From positions 33,826,360 through 33,890,359 of the forward strand of contig JAPFBE010000003.1 of assembly GCA_034336665.1 (NCBI GenBank): a stretch of DNA of 64,000 nt. The letters run 5' to 3'. A program made the translations under genes and the position numbers. The stretch comes from Luscinia megarhynchos (taxonomy: Eukaryota; Chordata; Aves; Passeriformes; Turdidae). Position 1 is the stretch's first letter. Each line of letters starts with the position of its first letter. The notes beneath the pieces are model-generated. The model was not told the DNA's origin. It was given only the letters and a program-made list of their open reading frames with translations, and ran no database searches. Of this stretch, positions 15,101-27,124 are shown one piece after another.

Positions 15101-17850
15101 ATGAAATCAGAAAGTGTGCAGAATATCAGAGCCTGGTTGGGCTGACATTTTATCATGGGTATTGCCCCATGCTGGGGGTGAGGGCAGCCCTGATTCAGGC
15201 TGACTGCTCGTAGGGCTCCTGTTGTCCTTTTGCAAAGCAACAAACCCTGTTCCCTGGGAGGAATACACCTTGCAGCACCCCTGCTTAAGCCTTGGAAGTC
15301 CTTCTGTCCTCACACCTCCTAGCTCCAGCCCTGCCCCTTGCCCAAAGGCAGAGGGAACTGGATTGTGTTCTGTGCCTGATCCAGTCATGGGGAAAAACAT
15401 GCTTGAAGAGCATGAAGACCTGTCCTTCTGCATGCAATCAGTATCCTAAACCACAGACATAAAACTGTATTTTATCTGGCAGCATCAAGAAAACTGAACA
15501 TCAAAACTGAACATCTTCAGTGAGTTAGGTAGAGGGGCTGGGGACCCTCAGGTTTTGTTGCAGGGCTTCACAGAGACTAAGAAAACACTTCTTAGAAAGC
15601 ACCCATCCTTAGAAAATCAAAAACAGTGATGATCCCTAAAAGCAAAGCTCTGACAGTATTAGCTCTTCTGAAAATCTCAGCAGGAGTTTTTAATCAGGGT
15701 CAGCCTTGAAACGAAGAGACAAGTAACGATTTCCTACATTCTGTAAAATTCTGATGATGGTAAAGTAAACATTGCTTCTACAGGGTTACAGAGTCAATTT
15801 CCTATCACTTTTCACTAGAACTATTGTAAGGAAACATTTGGGTAACCACATGTTGTGCTAAAAAAATCCCAAACACTCACAATATTTCCTTTTTAGGAAA
15901 AGAGAGTTGTGAATGATTTAAAGCCTGATTTGGTAAATTGGGCCCTCTTTTGCTCTAAAAAGGAATGGGGGAGAAGGGGGAGAGTGCCAAAAATATATTG
16001 TGCATTACCAGATTTCCAGGATTCTGCATTTTCTTACTCATTAAACTTCACATTGAATATGCATCACTTCTCTGCACACCGTTCAAGCCCTAGGGATTGC
16101 AGAGTCCAAATGTATTTTAATTACATTATTTATTATTTAAATTAATTTAATTACAAAAAATAACAGACTCTGCACATGTTTGAAAATGCCATGGTGTATA
16201 ACTAAATCTTGAGTAATTGTTAAATTTCTTGCAGGCCTCCTGCTAGGAAGTACTGTTTTTCTTTAAAAGTGAGAACACTATTATATCCGTCAGTGGAAAG
16301 TTTACACATTGTATTTCTTCTTTCATATGCCGTTAAACATGAGGCTCTCTCATTTCCCCCTTTCTTCAGAAGGTAGGAGACCCATCTGGTAATATTCTGC
16401 AGATCAGCATTTCTTTAGGAGAGTTTGATTTAAGTGGTGGTTTTGTTGAAGCAACGAAAAAGAAACTTATGAACCTGGGTTATGGTACTATGTCGTGTGT
16501 TGTTATTAAAGTTGCTCCATGCTTGATCCTCGCCAAATATAGACCTGTCTTTAAGCTGTGGAGTGTAAGTAACAAGTATTCTTTTCTTGTCCCACTGTGT
16601 TTTGGAGTTGAAGCAAAGAAAAAATTGTCCAGGGTTTGCATAGCTCTTGACTTGCCAGCTAATTTTGTTTGTTGAAAATTTGTGTGGAGAAAATAAGACC
16701 ACCTTCATAAGCTCAAGAATTTGGAAAAAAAAAAAAAACCGCAAAAAGAATAATTTTCAAAACTGATAAGAGTCTGTGTGCCTTTTCAGTTCTGTTTTCT
16801 GGCTGGCACTGCACGTGCAGGTTTTGAGATGCTGCAAGACAATATTGTCATCTTTCTTCCTCGGAAAAAATTTAGTGGCTGAGCCTCTTTTCCTTTCTCT
16901 CTCTGAGCAAGGAATCTATAGCAAAATGTGTGAAAACTGGGAATAAAACTTTCTTGGCTGTGAGAATGCAGCTAAGGGATTTTGCTGTAGAACAATGTTC
17001 CAACAAAGATCAGGAAACTTTTGAAAAGTTTCCTCTGAAAAAATCCCAAATGTTTTGAGCAGAAGTCAGGTTCATAATACATCTGTATTCTTCTTTTCTC
17101 AACCCCTAAATGCCCCAAATTACCCCAGACTTCTGTCTCCTTTTCAGCAGGACTTTGATTCCATAAAAGAGCGTGATGTGTGAAATCCACTGGAGAGTTT
17201 TCTGCTGCTGTTGCTGGTGGGTTTTATGGATTTTAGTCAAGAGTGATAAAGGCTCAGTATAGGCATCAGGCAGGGAGTTTGCTGTACAGGAAATACCAAG
17301 TCAGATCAGCGTTCTACATAATTCATATTTTGTTCCAAGAAAGGGTAGTGACAGTTAATTCAGCCCTGGTCATTTAAGTAAATGCATCATCTGCAAATAT
17401 TACCATCTCAGTACTCAGCATCCTAGCCAAATGACTAGCAATTATGTTAAACAGTTCTACTCAAACACACTGAAACAGCAAAATGCTAAGGTATGCAGTG
17501 CTGAAAAATGCACTTTAAATTGTAGCCTGATTTCAGCCAATCTAGCTTTAAGAAATTAGCTGAGGTCTGAATATATAACCATATTCTGGGCTGTCTTTGT
17601 ACTTGTTGTGGAAAGAAAAGCAGTTGTAGAATGGTAGAAGCAATCCAAGCTAAGTGTCCCACTTGCAATCTATAAATAGCCTACCTTGGAAAGGCCCTTC
17701 TGTAAAAAAGGAAGAGAAGGACTATTCTATTGGCAGCAGCAAAGGATAACTTATAAATTACTTTTTTTAAATTGCACACCATAAACCAGCTTATTTGATG
17801 GATTTGCTTCCCTCAGAGACTTAAAGACTTGCTGAAAATTCTTTCTCTCT
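6126..17850. other. Intergenic, no gene recognised
   Basis: No exon with family similarity, RNA gene or clear transposon end was recognised. It holds a (TAAAA)n run near 9800-9822. A more GC-rich patch at 15110-15380 has overlapping open frames on both strands and no recognisable product. Confidence 0.55.
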
Positions 17851-17854
17851 CCTT

Positions 17855-18165
17855 GATAGAGAGCAGTGGGTGTGGTTTACCTTGCCTTCAGAAAGGCTTT
17901 CAATACTGTCTCCCAAAACATTCCCATGGGGAGGCTGATGAAACCACAGGGTGGCTGGATGACAGGTGATGTGGATTGAAAACTGAATGGCCAAACCCAA
18001 AGGGCAGTGCTAGTCAGAGGCCAGTAACCAGTGGTTTAACCAGGGATCAGTACAGGCTTCAGCCCTGTTTCATGTCCTCATCGTGTTTAATGTCTCCATT
18101 GGTGATCTGGGTGATGGGACAGCATGCCCTCAGCGAGGCTGACAATGACACAAATCCAGAACAAT
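17855..18165 (+). mobile_element. CR1 LINE ORF2 (reverse transcriptase) fragment
   Basis: The plus-strand translation in mixed frames contains FRKAFNTVSQ, then GWMT, LNGQTQRAVLV, PVTSGL and a run like VLIVFNVSIGDLGDG. These follow the order of CR1 RT motifs: SKAFDTVSH, the NWL..QRV stretch, VTSGVPQGSVLGPVLF and I-DLD-G. At least two frameshifts and stops break it, and both ends are missing. Confidence 0.75.
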
Positions 18166-18299
18166 ACCATGCCATGCTGTCCAGGCCAAAACTGACTTTC
18201 TCTGTTTCTGCAGATTTCATCTTCACTCTAAAAAGATGTGTACTCAGTCACCACAGAGAGCTCACAATTTATAGGCCCAGAGGTGAACATTAAGAGTTT

Positions 18300-20862
18300 A
18301 GTTGAAAGCCTCAAAGCAAGGCTTGAAAAGGTTTCCTCTCTCATGAAAAACTTAAGAGATTTGTGATTCAGTGAGATTTTCCTTCCCTTAACACAAATAA
18401 CATGTAAGAAATTAATGTCTCACTGCTAGATTAAACACTCTCCCATCTCCTCAAATCTAGCTTTAGTAGCTGGGAGAGTTATGAAAGCAGAGATGAAAAT
18501 TTTCAAGTTCTGGATATATATTTTGGGTCCTTCTGAACCTAATATAAATTCCCAGCTGTGGCCCTTCATATGTCTCTTACACTCCTCTTTCCTAGTGTCA
18601 GGGTACACCTGATGTGATTCCTGGTACCTTTGGCTCCTGAGGAGGGTGGCACCAAGCAAACTGAAATGTAGAATAATCCTACCAGATAGAGCCATGCTTT
18701 AGAAATAGCTGTTCTTCTCAATGAGAAAGAAAAGTCTGGGGAAAAGGGAGGATGAATGAATAGAGGGGAAAAGTGATGACTCCACAAAAAATAAGTGGCC
18801 TTAGCTGAAAATGAGGTGAGCCTTTAGGCAGAGTAATAACAGAATAAATTGATAAAATACCTTTCAGCATGGTCTCAAAGCACTATACAGTTATTAAAAT
18901 CTACAGCCAAATTTAGCACTACAATAAAAAGACAAAACAAAAGCAGTTTCATGGTATAATGAAAAGTATATAAAATACCTAAAATAAAGTGACTCTAAAC
19001 CCCAAACAATCTTACTTTCACCATAAGTTTGAATATATGAAGTGATTTTCAAGGCATTGAGTAGTGGGCTGCACTGTTTTACAAACAGGGCTGTAAAGTA
19101 AGTAGGAAATACATATTTTTGGGTAAGGGGCTGAACACAAACCTTCTAATTGTGTTGTGGAAATGCTCCAGACTCTAGTAAATAGCTTTTTAACATTACA
19201 TTTTGACTTTAGATTTAAGATGGTCTAAGAGTTTTATCCCATAAGAAGAAGAAGGCAAATAAGGAAAAACTGACTTTTTTCACTAGGTCAAAATTTATTT
19301 GGCTCAGTGAAAAGATTATAATGTAAATTACCAGGTCTTGGTTTTTCAGGAAATCAGATTATGTGATTGCAGTGATCCTTTTCAATTTCAAGAACACATA
19401 CATTGGCCAGTAGATAATATAAATTATCATGTATATAAGTATAGCTGGACATATGGGGGATTCTTCTTGGGGGATCTTCATATGGAGATCTTAGACTTTT
19501 CTCAAAATTAACAGATATATATGGGCTGCTTCAAACATCATTCACCTGGCTCACTATAGCTATCTTCATGAAGAAAAGAAGAGCCACGTCCTAGAAACCC
19601 TTATTTACCCACATCAGCTTTTCAAGGAGTTTATTAGTACAGTCTAACAGCTCTCCACTCAGTCAGATGAATTCTACCTCAGGCTGTGGAGCTCAGGAAA
19701 AGAGAAGTATTTTCCATTTGTGCAAAAAGAATAAAAGAGGCAGAAAATACTGTATTGACTGAAACTTTAAGTGCCCAGCCTAGAAAATATGGAGTTTGGT
19801 TGAGACAGTTGCAGGTATTTCTCAGATGATATCAAGCTATTTTGCAATTTAGTGTACACACCCATTTGCAGGTAATTAGTGCAAAATATTTTTATCTATT
19901 TGGTCAAACTAGAGCTGTGGTTACCATGGTACTTATTTGTGTGTCTTGCAAGTCATAAAACAATCTGTGTTCTCTCTCTTGTGCTCACCTTCCAGTCCTT
20001 TTCTCTGATTTGTTGCTGAGTTGTAAACAAAATCACGTGGGGAGTGTAATGAATAAAACAGGCTGTTTTTATAGCCTCTACTTTCTCTACAAAATGAAAA
20101 ATACTGTCAGAACTATATGAAAATGAGCATCTTGAACTTCACACAACCTGAGCAAATACATTGTGACTGAAACCTGAAGAAATATGCCCAATCAGAAACC
20201 CCTTAAAATGGATATCCCAGGAAATCCACTGTCCTTTCCCCTCTGGCTTAACTTCAGTAATCTGATATCTAAATTTTCAGTGCAATCAGAATTTGATAGG
20301 TTTAAAATCAATTAAAAGGGACTGGAAATAGGATTGGTGATCTAAGAATGCTGAATACAACTGCAAGACTACATGAATCTAGAAGATGTAATTGTCTGTT
20401 TTAATCTGTTCTAAATTTATAACCTCAAGAAATAAGCGAAAAAATTAGATGTTTCCAACAAGGCACAAGGGACTACTAGGAGGAAAATAAAGAAACTGAA
20501 TGAGACTACTGCCCATATTAAAATAGTAAAGGAAAAACAGAGACCACTTTCATTTTAATGCAGTTTGCATTCTAATTTATTTTACATATAAATAACAGTA
20601 GCACATCAAAAAGAGAGGAAAGAAAGGAATGCAGTTTTAGAGAAACTGAATTTACTTCAGAAGTATTATGAGCCAAATTTGAAAGTGAAAGGCTTCACCA
20701 TTTTAGAGAAGGGGACTTTTTTTAATCCAGAAAAAGACATAATCCATAGCAAAGAAAGGAAAATTGGCAAATAAAAGCAATGAAGTTATGGTTGGTTGAG
20801 GGAATTAAAGTATAACTGAGAAATAATATGTAAAACAGTAAAAGAAATGCTGTTGGTAAGAA
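18300..20862. other. Intergenic, no gene recognised
   Basis: AT-rich, without family-level similarity, long coding frame or simple repeat. Confidence 0.55.
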
Positions 20863-21221
20863 ACTGTCCTGGTTCCTGCCAGGACAGAGTTAATTTTTGC
20901 AGTAGCCAGGAGGGGGCATGGATGGGACCCAGAGGTTGTTCTGTACCAGCTCACATCATTTCCCAGGATGGAAATCCTGTGAGTGCACGTGAATCACTTG
21001 CTTCTCTCTTGTACACTTTTGTCATTGAAACTGTTGCTGTTACTGTTCATTTTCTGATCTCATTGCTGTTTCCAGTAAATTGGTCTTGTCTCACCCCGTG
21101 GTTTTCACCTTTTGTGCTCCCAGTTCTCCTCTCCAGCGCTGGCCAGAGGGCAGAGGAGGGGGAAGCGAGCAGAGCTTCAGTGGGAACATGAAATTGCATT
21201 AAAGAATTCCTAAACCACAAT
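20863..21221 (+). mobile_element. Solo LTR of an avian endogenous retrovirus (short type)
   Basis: It opens with TGTCCTGGTTCCTGCCAGGA and AGAGTTAATTTTTGCAGTAG, the start I recall for a common avian ERV LTR family. It then runs through a GGGGGCATGG stretch and a CAGTAAATTG segment, and closes near a CTAAACCACAA end. No primer-binding site, gag, pol or env follows, so it is a solo LTR left by recombination. Exact ends and family name need a repeat library. Confidence 0.75.
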
Positions 21222-23322
21222 ACAAACATTTGAAGAAACGTGGGTGTTGTGAAGCACCATTCTAAACCCCAAAAGAAAGAATAGAGGGATATGAATAGAT
21301 TAACACAGGAAATAGGAAGGAGGATGAACTGCAACATGGAAAAATACCCTCCTCGTTCTGCCCAAACACCCGTGTTTTTATACAATACTGCTTCACCCAG
21401 GTGACAGAGTGAAACCCTCCAGGTGGGGCTTCTTCTTGAGGATGAAGAGAGGATGGTTGTTCTTCATTCCAGGGTGGAGGTAAGTGTCTGGGTTAGAGGT
21501 AAAAGAAAATAGATTTGTGGAAAGGATTATTTGGGGATACACATAGATGGGCATTTGAAATAATGAACCAGCAAAGGCTGAGGAATTGTCTGAGAAGACA
21601 TATTTATCTGTTTGGGACCGTGGTTAAAAAGTTAATTTTTAGAGGTAGTTTTTATACAAGGATGAAAGAAGATAAAAATAGAAATCCATATATACTGGGA
21701 GACTAAGAAATAATCAGGAAATATATTATATCTTTATTGTAAAGAAGTAAAAGTCAGTTTTTAACTATAGACTCAGTATTACAGCTTAATACTATATTGG
21801 CAGGTCTTAGTCTGACAAGTTGGAATTACACTGTCAAGACGAAAAGTTTAAGAGAATATGCACTGATAAACTGTGGAGACTTTTGAGTCAATAAAAATTA
21901 CATCTATAAAAGTTAAAGGTCCAAATAGCTCTGTCAAGAAAAAGAAGGTTTTACAGGCAATACAGGTAGATATACTGGGTAATAGACTGTAAACTAAACC
22001 CATTTGTAATCTGGGGATACAAAAAATAACTAGGAAAAACATACACAGCACATTGTTCTCAACAAGAAGTAACTGAGAGAATGAAAGTCACTTTATTAGC
22101 TAGAAGTCACTGTGGTTTTAGGACAGAGTTGGAGAACAAAGAGGCAGATTAAAAGATGGATGAAAAGTAATAATTTTCCTATGAGCCTATAGGCAGAATC
22201 AGTTATTTTCTTTTTATTGTTTTTAAGGTATCTTAATAAATTCAAAGAGCAAGGGACTGCTGAAATGCCATAAACTGCCCCTGTAGGTCAAGAGAGTAGA
22301 GAACTGGACAAAGGAAGTGACACAAAGAGCTAGTAAATTGTTATAAAAATGAACAGTATTTGGAAAATTATTAACTTTGAAATTAGAACTCACACATACC
22401 TTTCACTGCCACAATACAGAATACATGGATATCCTCCCCCCCAAATTATTCTCAACAATCAGCTGTCATCATCACTTACAATTGGAGTTAATATGCTGGT
22501 AATCAAAAAGCAAACACTACAAACAAAGTCTAAACAGAATTATATCCTGTGACCACATAAAAGTACAAGAATTTTACAGGTGCTTCTTGAAATTTTCAAA
22601 AGAAAATACTAAAGATGAAATAGATTTTTAAATGTTGTGTGTTGCTGGCAAGCTGTAATGAGAGATATCTTTGTTACTGAAGTTTTCCAGCTTTAAAAAA
22701 GAGAACAAGAGCTAAGAAGAAACAATATCTGTCAGAATCCTGGAATCAGAATACATTTAGAAAGTTCAACAACTATTCCAAATTACTGAATGTGAGAAGA
22801 AATTGCACATCCTGCAAATTAGTAAAATATAACAAACTTTAGGATACAGTAAAAGCATAAAAAATGTGACAAAGGACAGGCAGATCTGTAACAAGAGGGC
22901 TTCAGAGGAACTGCCTGGTTTGGCAATCATCTTAATTAGAGATAGTAAGACATTAGCATACAGTTCAAAAGAGACAGTGTATTTTTTGAGCAACCTGTGG
23001 ATATCAAATTTTCAAAGGTAGAGGCTGAGGGAAGAGGTTGTCTTGTTTTATACCTGCTTCAACAGCTATAAAAATAAAAATAGTGATTTTCTGCAGAAGT
23101 GCATTACACTGGACATCCTTAATAGGAACCTGAAGAGAAACATGATAACAAAATTTGACAAACTGGTGAAAAAGTTGATGGTCCCAGAAAACAAACTTTC
23201 CTTTTCCAAGCAAGATATAGATCTGTCAGAATCCATAGCTGCAAAATAAATAAGCAACTTTGGAAACTGTGCTGGAAAGAGACTCTATATTCATTATATC
23301 CATGTGGAATTCATGGATGTTT
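21222..23322. other. Intergenic, no gene recognised
   Basis: AT-rich, with no product, RNA or repeat recognised. Confidence 0.55.
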
Positions 23323-23515
23323 ATAAGAATCATGGGGTCATAGAGTACCTGGAGTTGGAAGGGATCCATAAGAATCATAAAGTTCAACTCCCTGCTCCTC
23401 ACAGGATTAACAACAACTAAACCTACAACTAAATTGTAACTTATGAGCACAGTCTGTACTCTCCCTGAACTCTGGCAGGATTGGTTCTGTGACCACTTCC
23501 AGTGACCAATCACCC
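23323..23515 (-). mobile_element. CR1 LINE 3' end
   Basis: Read on the minus strand it gives the CR1 3' pattern: CCAGAGTTCAGGGAG, GAGCAGGGAGTTGAACTTTA, GGATCCCTTCCAACTCCAGG and a decayed ATTCTATGAT-type tail at the low-coordinate end. It is diverged and truncated at its 5' side, as is usual for CR1. Confidence 0.85.
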
Positions 23516-23529
23516 ACTCAGATGAGACT

Positions 23530-26500
23530 TTTCCAAATGCCTCATGTTGCTAAATATCTTCAGGGAAAAGAAATGTAAAAGGCCAAATGATATGCAGAGA
23601 ATAAAGGGTTATTTTGGGACTAATACTAATTTTGAGAAAATAGATATTTTCTGAATTTATGTATCTTCTGGTTTGTTTGAGAATCAATGCCTGTAATATG
23701 GGGTTCTGTTTTTTGCTCATTTTATACTTTTGAAAATAACACTATTAATTCACTATTAACATTTTGATATTAGAATACAACTACTGAAATTTTAACTTCA
23801 TTAATACCCTCTAAAGGAATTATTTATTTCATAGATATATAGAAGTCATTAAAATCACCTCTACTGCATTATTTAAAGTACAAATACAGTGCTTGATGAC
23901 TATCAGTATTCAGAGTTGCAATAAAATCATGAGATATCATTTCCTACAAATCTGCAATTATCTCCAAGTAACCACACAATGCTCAGAACACCTAGAAACC
24001 AACCCTAGAATGTAAAGAGTAGCTGACCAAGCTGCAGGTGGTACCAATTGAATGGAAAATGGTAATCCTGAAAGAGAGATCCAATCTGAATAGTTGGAGA
24101 GACTGACAGGAAATTTCACATCAATCACACGTGTGGTCCTGGTTCACCATCAGAACTTCAAAGTCCCATTTTTCCTCTGCAGTAGGTACCACTACACCTC
24201 TCCTGGGTGGCACATCTCCCTTCCAGTGGTCCTTTTGGAACGAGTGTGGCACTCCAAGCCCTGTCTCAGACAAGAGCAGGGAGTGCTGAAAGGCCACCTC
24301 TGCTTCACACGTGCCTCGTGGGTCCCATTTTCTCATCCCTGCTCTGATTCAACGTGTCAAGGTGCTTTAGGAACACTGGTTGATTTTTTGTGTAGAAATG
24401 CCAAGCTGGTCTTTCCAACTCATCGTGTCTGTAAGTAAACAGGGTCTCAAGCATCTCCTGACTCTTCCCCCATCAAATTGGGGTTCTCATCCTGGAAACT
24501 GTATCCATTAGGATTGCTACCCCAGTTCTCTCACCCCAAAGTAACCCGATTTCATCCTCCTGCCTTTCTTCCTTCACAACAGTGATTGTTACTGAGGTTG
24601 GAGATGCAATCTGAGCATAATAAACATTAATAGTGCTGGAGCCTGATTTTTCTTGAACAGACCCTTTATTTAGTTGGATTCCTTTGTCACATCTTTCATC
24701 ACAGCCATTGGTTTTATCTGGTTCCTGTGACTTGGTTACACTCAATGCAGCAGTTCAACTAATTATGCAGCTTTGTCCACAGAGCAAAAGTTTTGTCTTA
24801 TTTCTTTCTGCTGAATTGTAGGATCTAACACCAATGACCATCTCTATTCAGCCTCCTGACAAAGACAAAAAAAATCACTTACATCATGTCACATTAGAAA
24901 TGTAGATCATTCAAGGGACATAAACTACTCAGCTGAGAATTGCTACACGGATTTGTTTACAGGGTAAAATCTCACATAAAGCAGAAAATTTTATGCCTAT
25001 TTTATCAAATATAAAGCAATAACAGAAATAGACTTAAAAACAAAATAATATCTTCCCCTGCATATTTTTTGGCAATTTGATTTTGTGCTGACTTGCTTAA
25101 TCAGGAGGCTCAATACAGAAATGTCCATTTTATGTTGGAAAATCAGCATGTCTATAATTCCATATTGCAACCTTTCCACATTTTAGCTAAAACTGAACCT
25201 TGTCAGGCTTTATAGTCTTAAATATATTATGATGAAGTCTAGTGCTGTCCAAATTTCCAGAGGCACTTGGCTACTATTATACTAATAAAGGCCAGTCTTC
25301 AGCATCTACAGCATTATTTTTATAAAGCTTGATGACTAACCAATAAGTTAATAGATTAAATTAGGCTTTTTATATATACTGTGTATACAAACACACACAC
25401 ATATTCAAACATACATTCACACACATATTTATTTGCAGATAAAGTATATTTGTTTCCTCTCGAGAAGAAGTAAAACTCATGCCAAATAATTTATTTAATA
25501 TTCTAAATATATGTTTATCATCCTATCATATAGTAAAGAAATTTTACAAAGTCACAAACAGAAGGAAGAAAATTACAGTGGCTTGTATTAATGCAGTCCC
25601 TAATTGCACAGTCATGTCCACTCACAGGGGTCCTGCTTCACTCAGAGCAAAAGGCAGACTGTGTTCCCAGAATGATCAGCCATGCAACATTCCTTTTTCA
25701 TCTCATCACTTAATATATGTCCCCATGCCTAATTTTCTGAACACCATCCAAACCTTGCACTGAATACATAATTATTCATTTCCTAATGGACTTTTCCCTG
25801 GTGCTTTTTTTATACTAGTATCCTGCTTATTAACAGAAATTAATGAATTTATCTTCATAATGTCCCTGTGGTATTTTCCTCCCCATTTTATAGATAGGGA
25901 ATTGTGAAATGTGCCAGCTAATTTGGGGTGTTAATTCGAGATGCCCGAGGTCTGATTTCTCAGACTATGTAGCAGTTTGTATGCTCAGGGTACTGCTCCT
26001 ATTTATCTTAGTGGCTGCTGCAAAAGCTCAGCAATTCTTCAAACAAAAAAATATTTCAAAATCACAAGCTTTAAGTCCAAAATGTGAGAATATAGAATTT
26101 ATATAATTTTAAAGAAAATCTGTCAAAGGCAGGATGCAACTGGTTTTCTAGGAGCATTGGGTGACTTTTATCACAGTGTCTTTTGTTCATCTGCCTCATG
26201 CAGTGCCCGTCTCCAAAGCATCCAGTGATCTTCAGTCATGGCACAAAACTGATTCATGTCCAAGCACTGTTCATCCTATAGTTTTTATGAAGTGGGAGTC
26301 TTATGATCTTTAATTTCAATCCTTAGGCAAAACACATATTCATATAGTGATGAATTAAACTTAACTTCATGTGAACACTTCGTAATGTTGGACTGCTGGG
26401 GAATTTTGCAGTTTAAATATTCTTTCAATGTAGCCTTGTGGCTTAGAACTAATTAATTTGAACATGGAGAATGTAGTGAAAAAAAATGTGATAAACTGAA

Positions 26501-26846
26501 TATGCATGCATGTGTCCCCAAACAAGCAAAACCATTGAAGCAGAGGGGTTGTCGGGTGTGCAGAGCAGCCCTTCATTCTTCAAAGCATGGTGGAAAGTGG
26601 GAGAGGGAGGAAACATTTGCTGTGTGGGCCTCCCACTAGAGGGGGGTGAAGGAACACATTTGTGAGTTTGGAACCTCACAACACAGCAGAAATATTGAGA
26701 TTCAAAAGCTGTTGATTTTTCACTGGCAGATTTGTTAAGGGGGTTTCAGATATATTGGAGAGCAGTAGGAAATCTGCAGCACCCACCTTTTGCTATGCCA
26801 TGTTCTATATGGCTGGCTAAAGGATATGAAGCACAAGAAGTGTTCT
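23530..26846. other. Intergenic, no gene recognised
   Basis: It includes a mixed AT/AC low-complexity patch at 25370-25430. Open frames on both strands at 24.1-24.4 kb show no product. Confidence 0.55.
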
Positions 26847-26847
26847 C

Positions 26848-27122
26848 TATCCTTCAAGAAGAAGAGGAAATGACCTCAAGTTGGACAAGAGAAGATTTAT
26901 ATTGGATATTAAGAAAACTTTCTTGAGCGTAAGGGTGGTCACACATGGGAATAGGCTGCCCCAAGGATGTGGTGGGATCGCCGCTCCTGAAAGTCTTAAA
27001 AAAAATGTGTAGATGTGGCACTTGTGAACATGGTTTAATGGAGGACTTGGTACTGCTGGGTTAGTGCTGGACTTGGTGGTTTTAGAGGTCTTTTCCAACT
27101 ACGTGGTTCTATGATTCTGTCA
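26848..27122 (+). mobile_element. CR1 LINE 3' end
   Basis: Plus-strand CR1 3' region: GAGGAAATGACCTCAAGTTG, GATATTAAGAAAACTTTCTT, GGGTGGTCA, ATAGGCTGCCC, TGTAGATGTGGCACTT, TTAGAGGTCTTTTCCAACTA and the terminal TTCTATGATTCTG. These are all hallmarks of the last 280 bases of avian CR1. It is 5' truncated, with no coding part kept. Confidence 0.92.
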
Positions 27123-27124
27123 TC

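Noticed and set aside
15107..15449. Overlapping open frames in a GC-richer patch
   Set aside because: Both strands are open, no known product, and no exon borders; explained by local base composition.
17855..18165. Possible host gene with RT-like motifs
   Set aside because: Frameshifts and stops plus clear CR1 motif order make it a dead LINE piece and not a domesticated gene.
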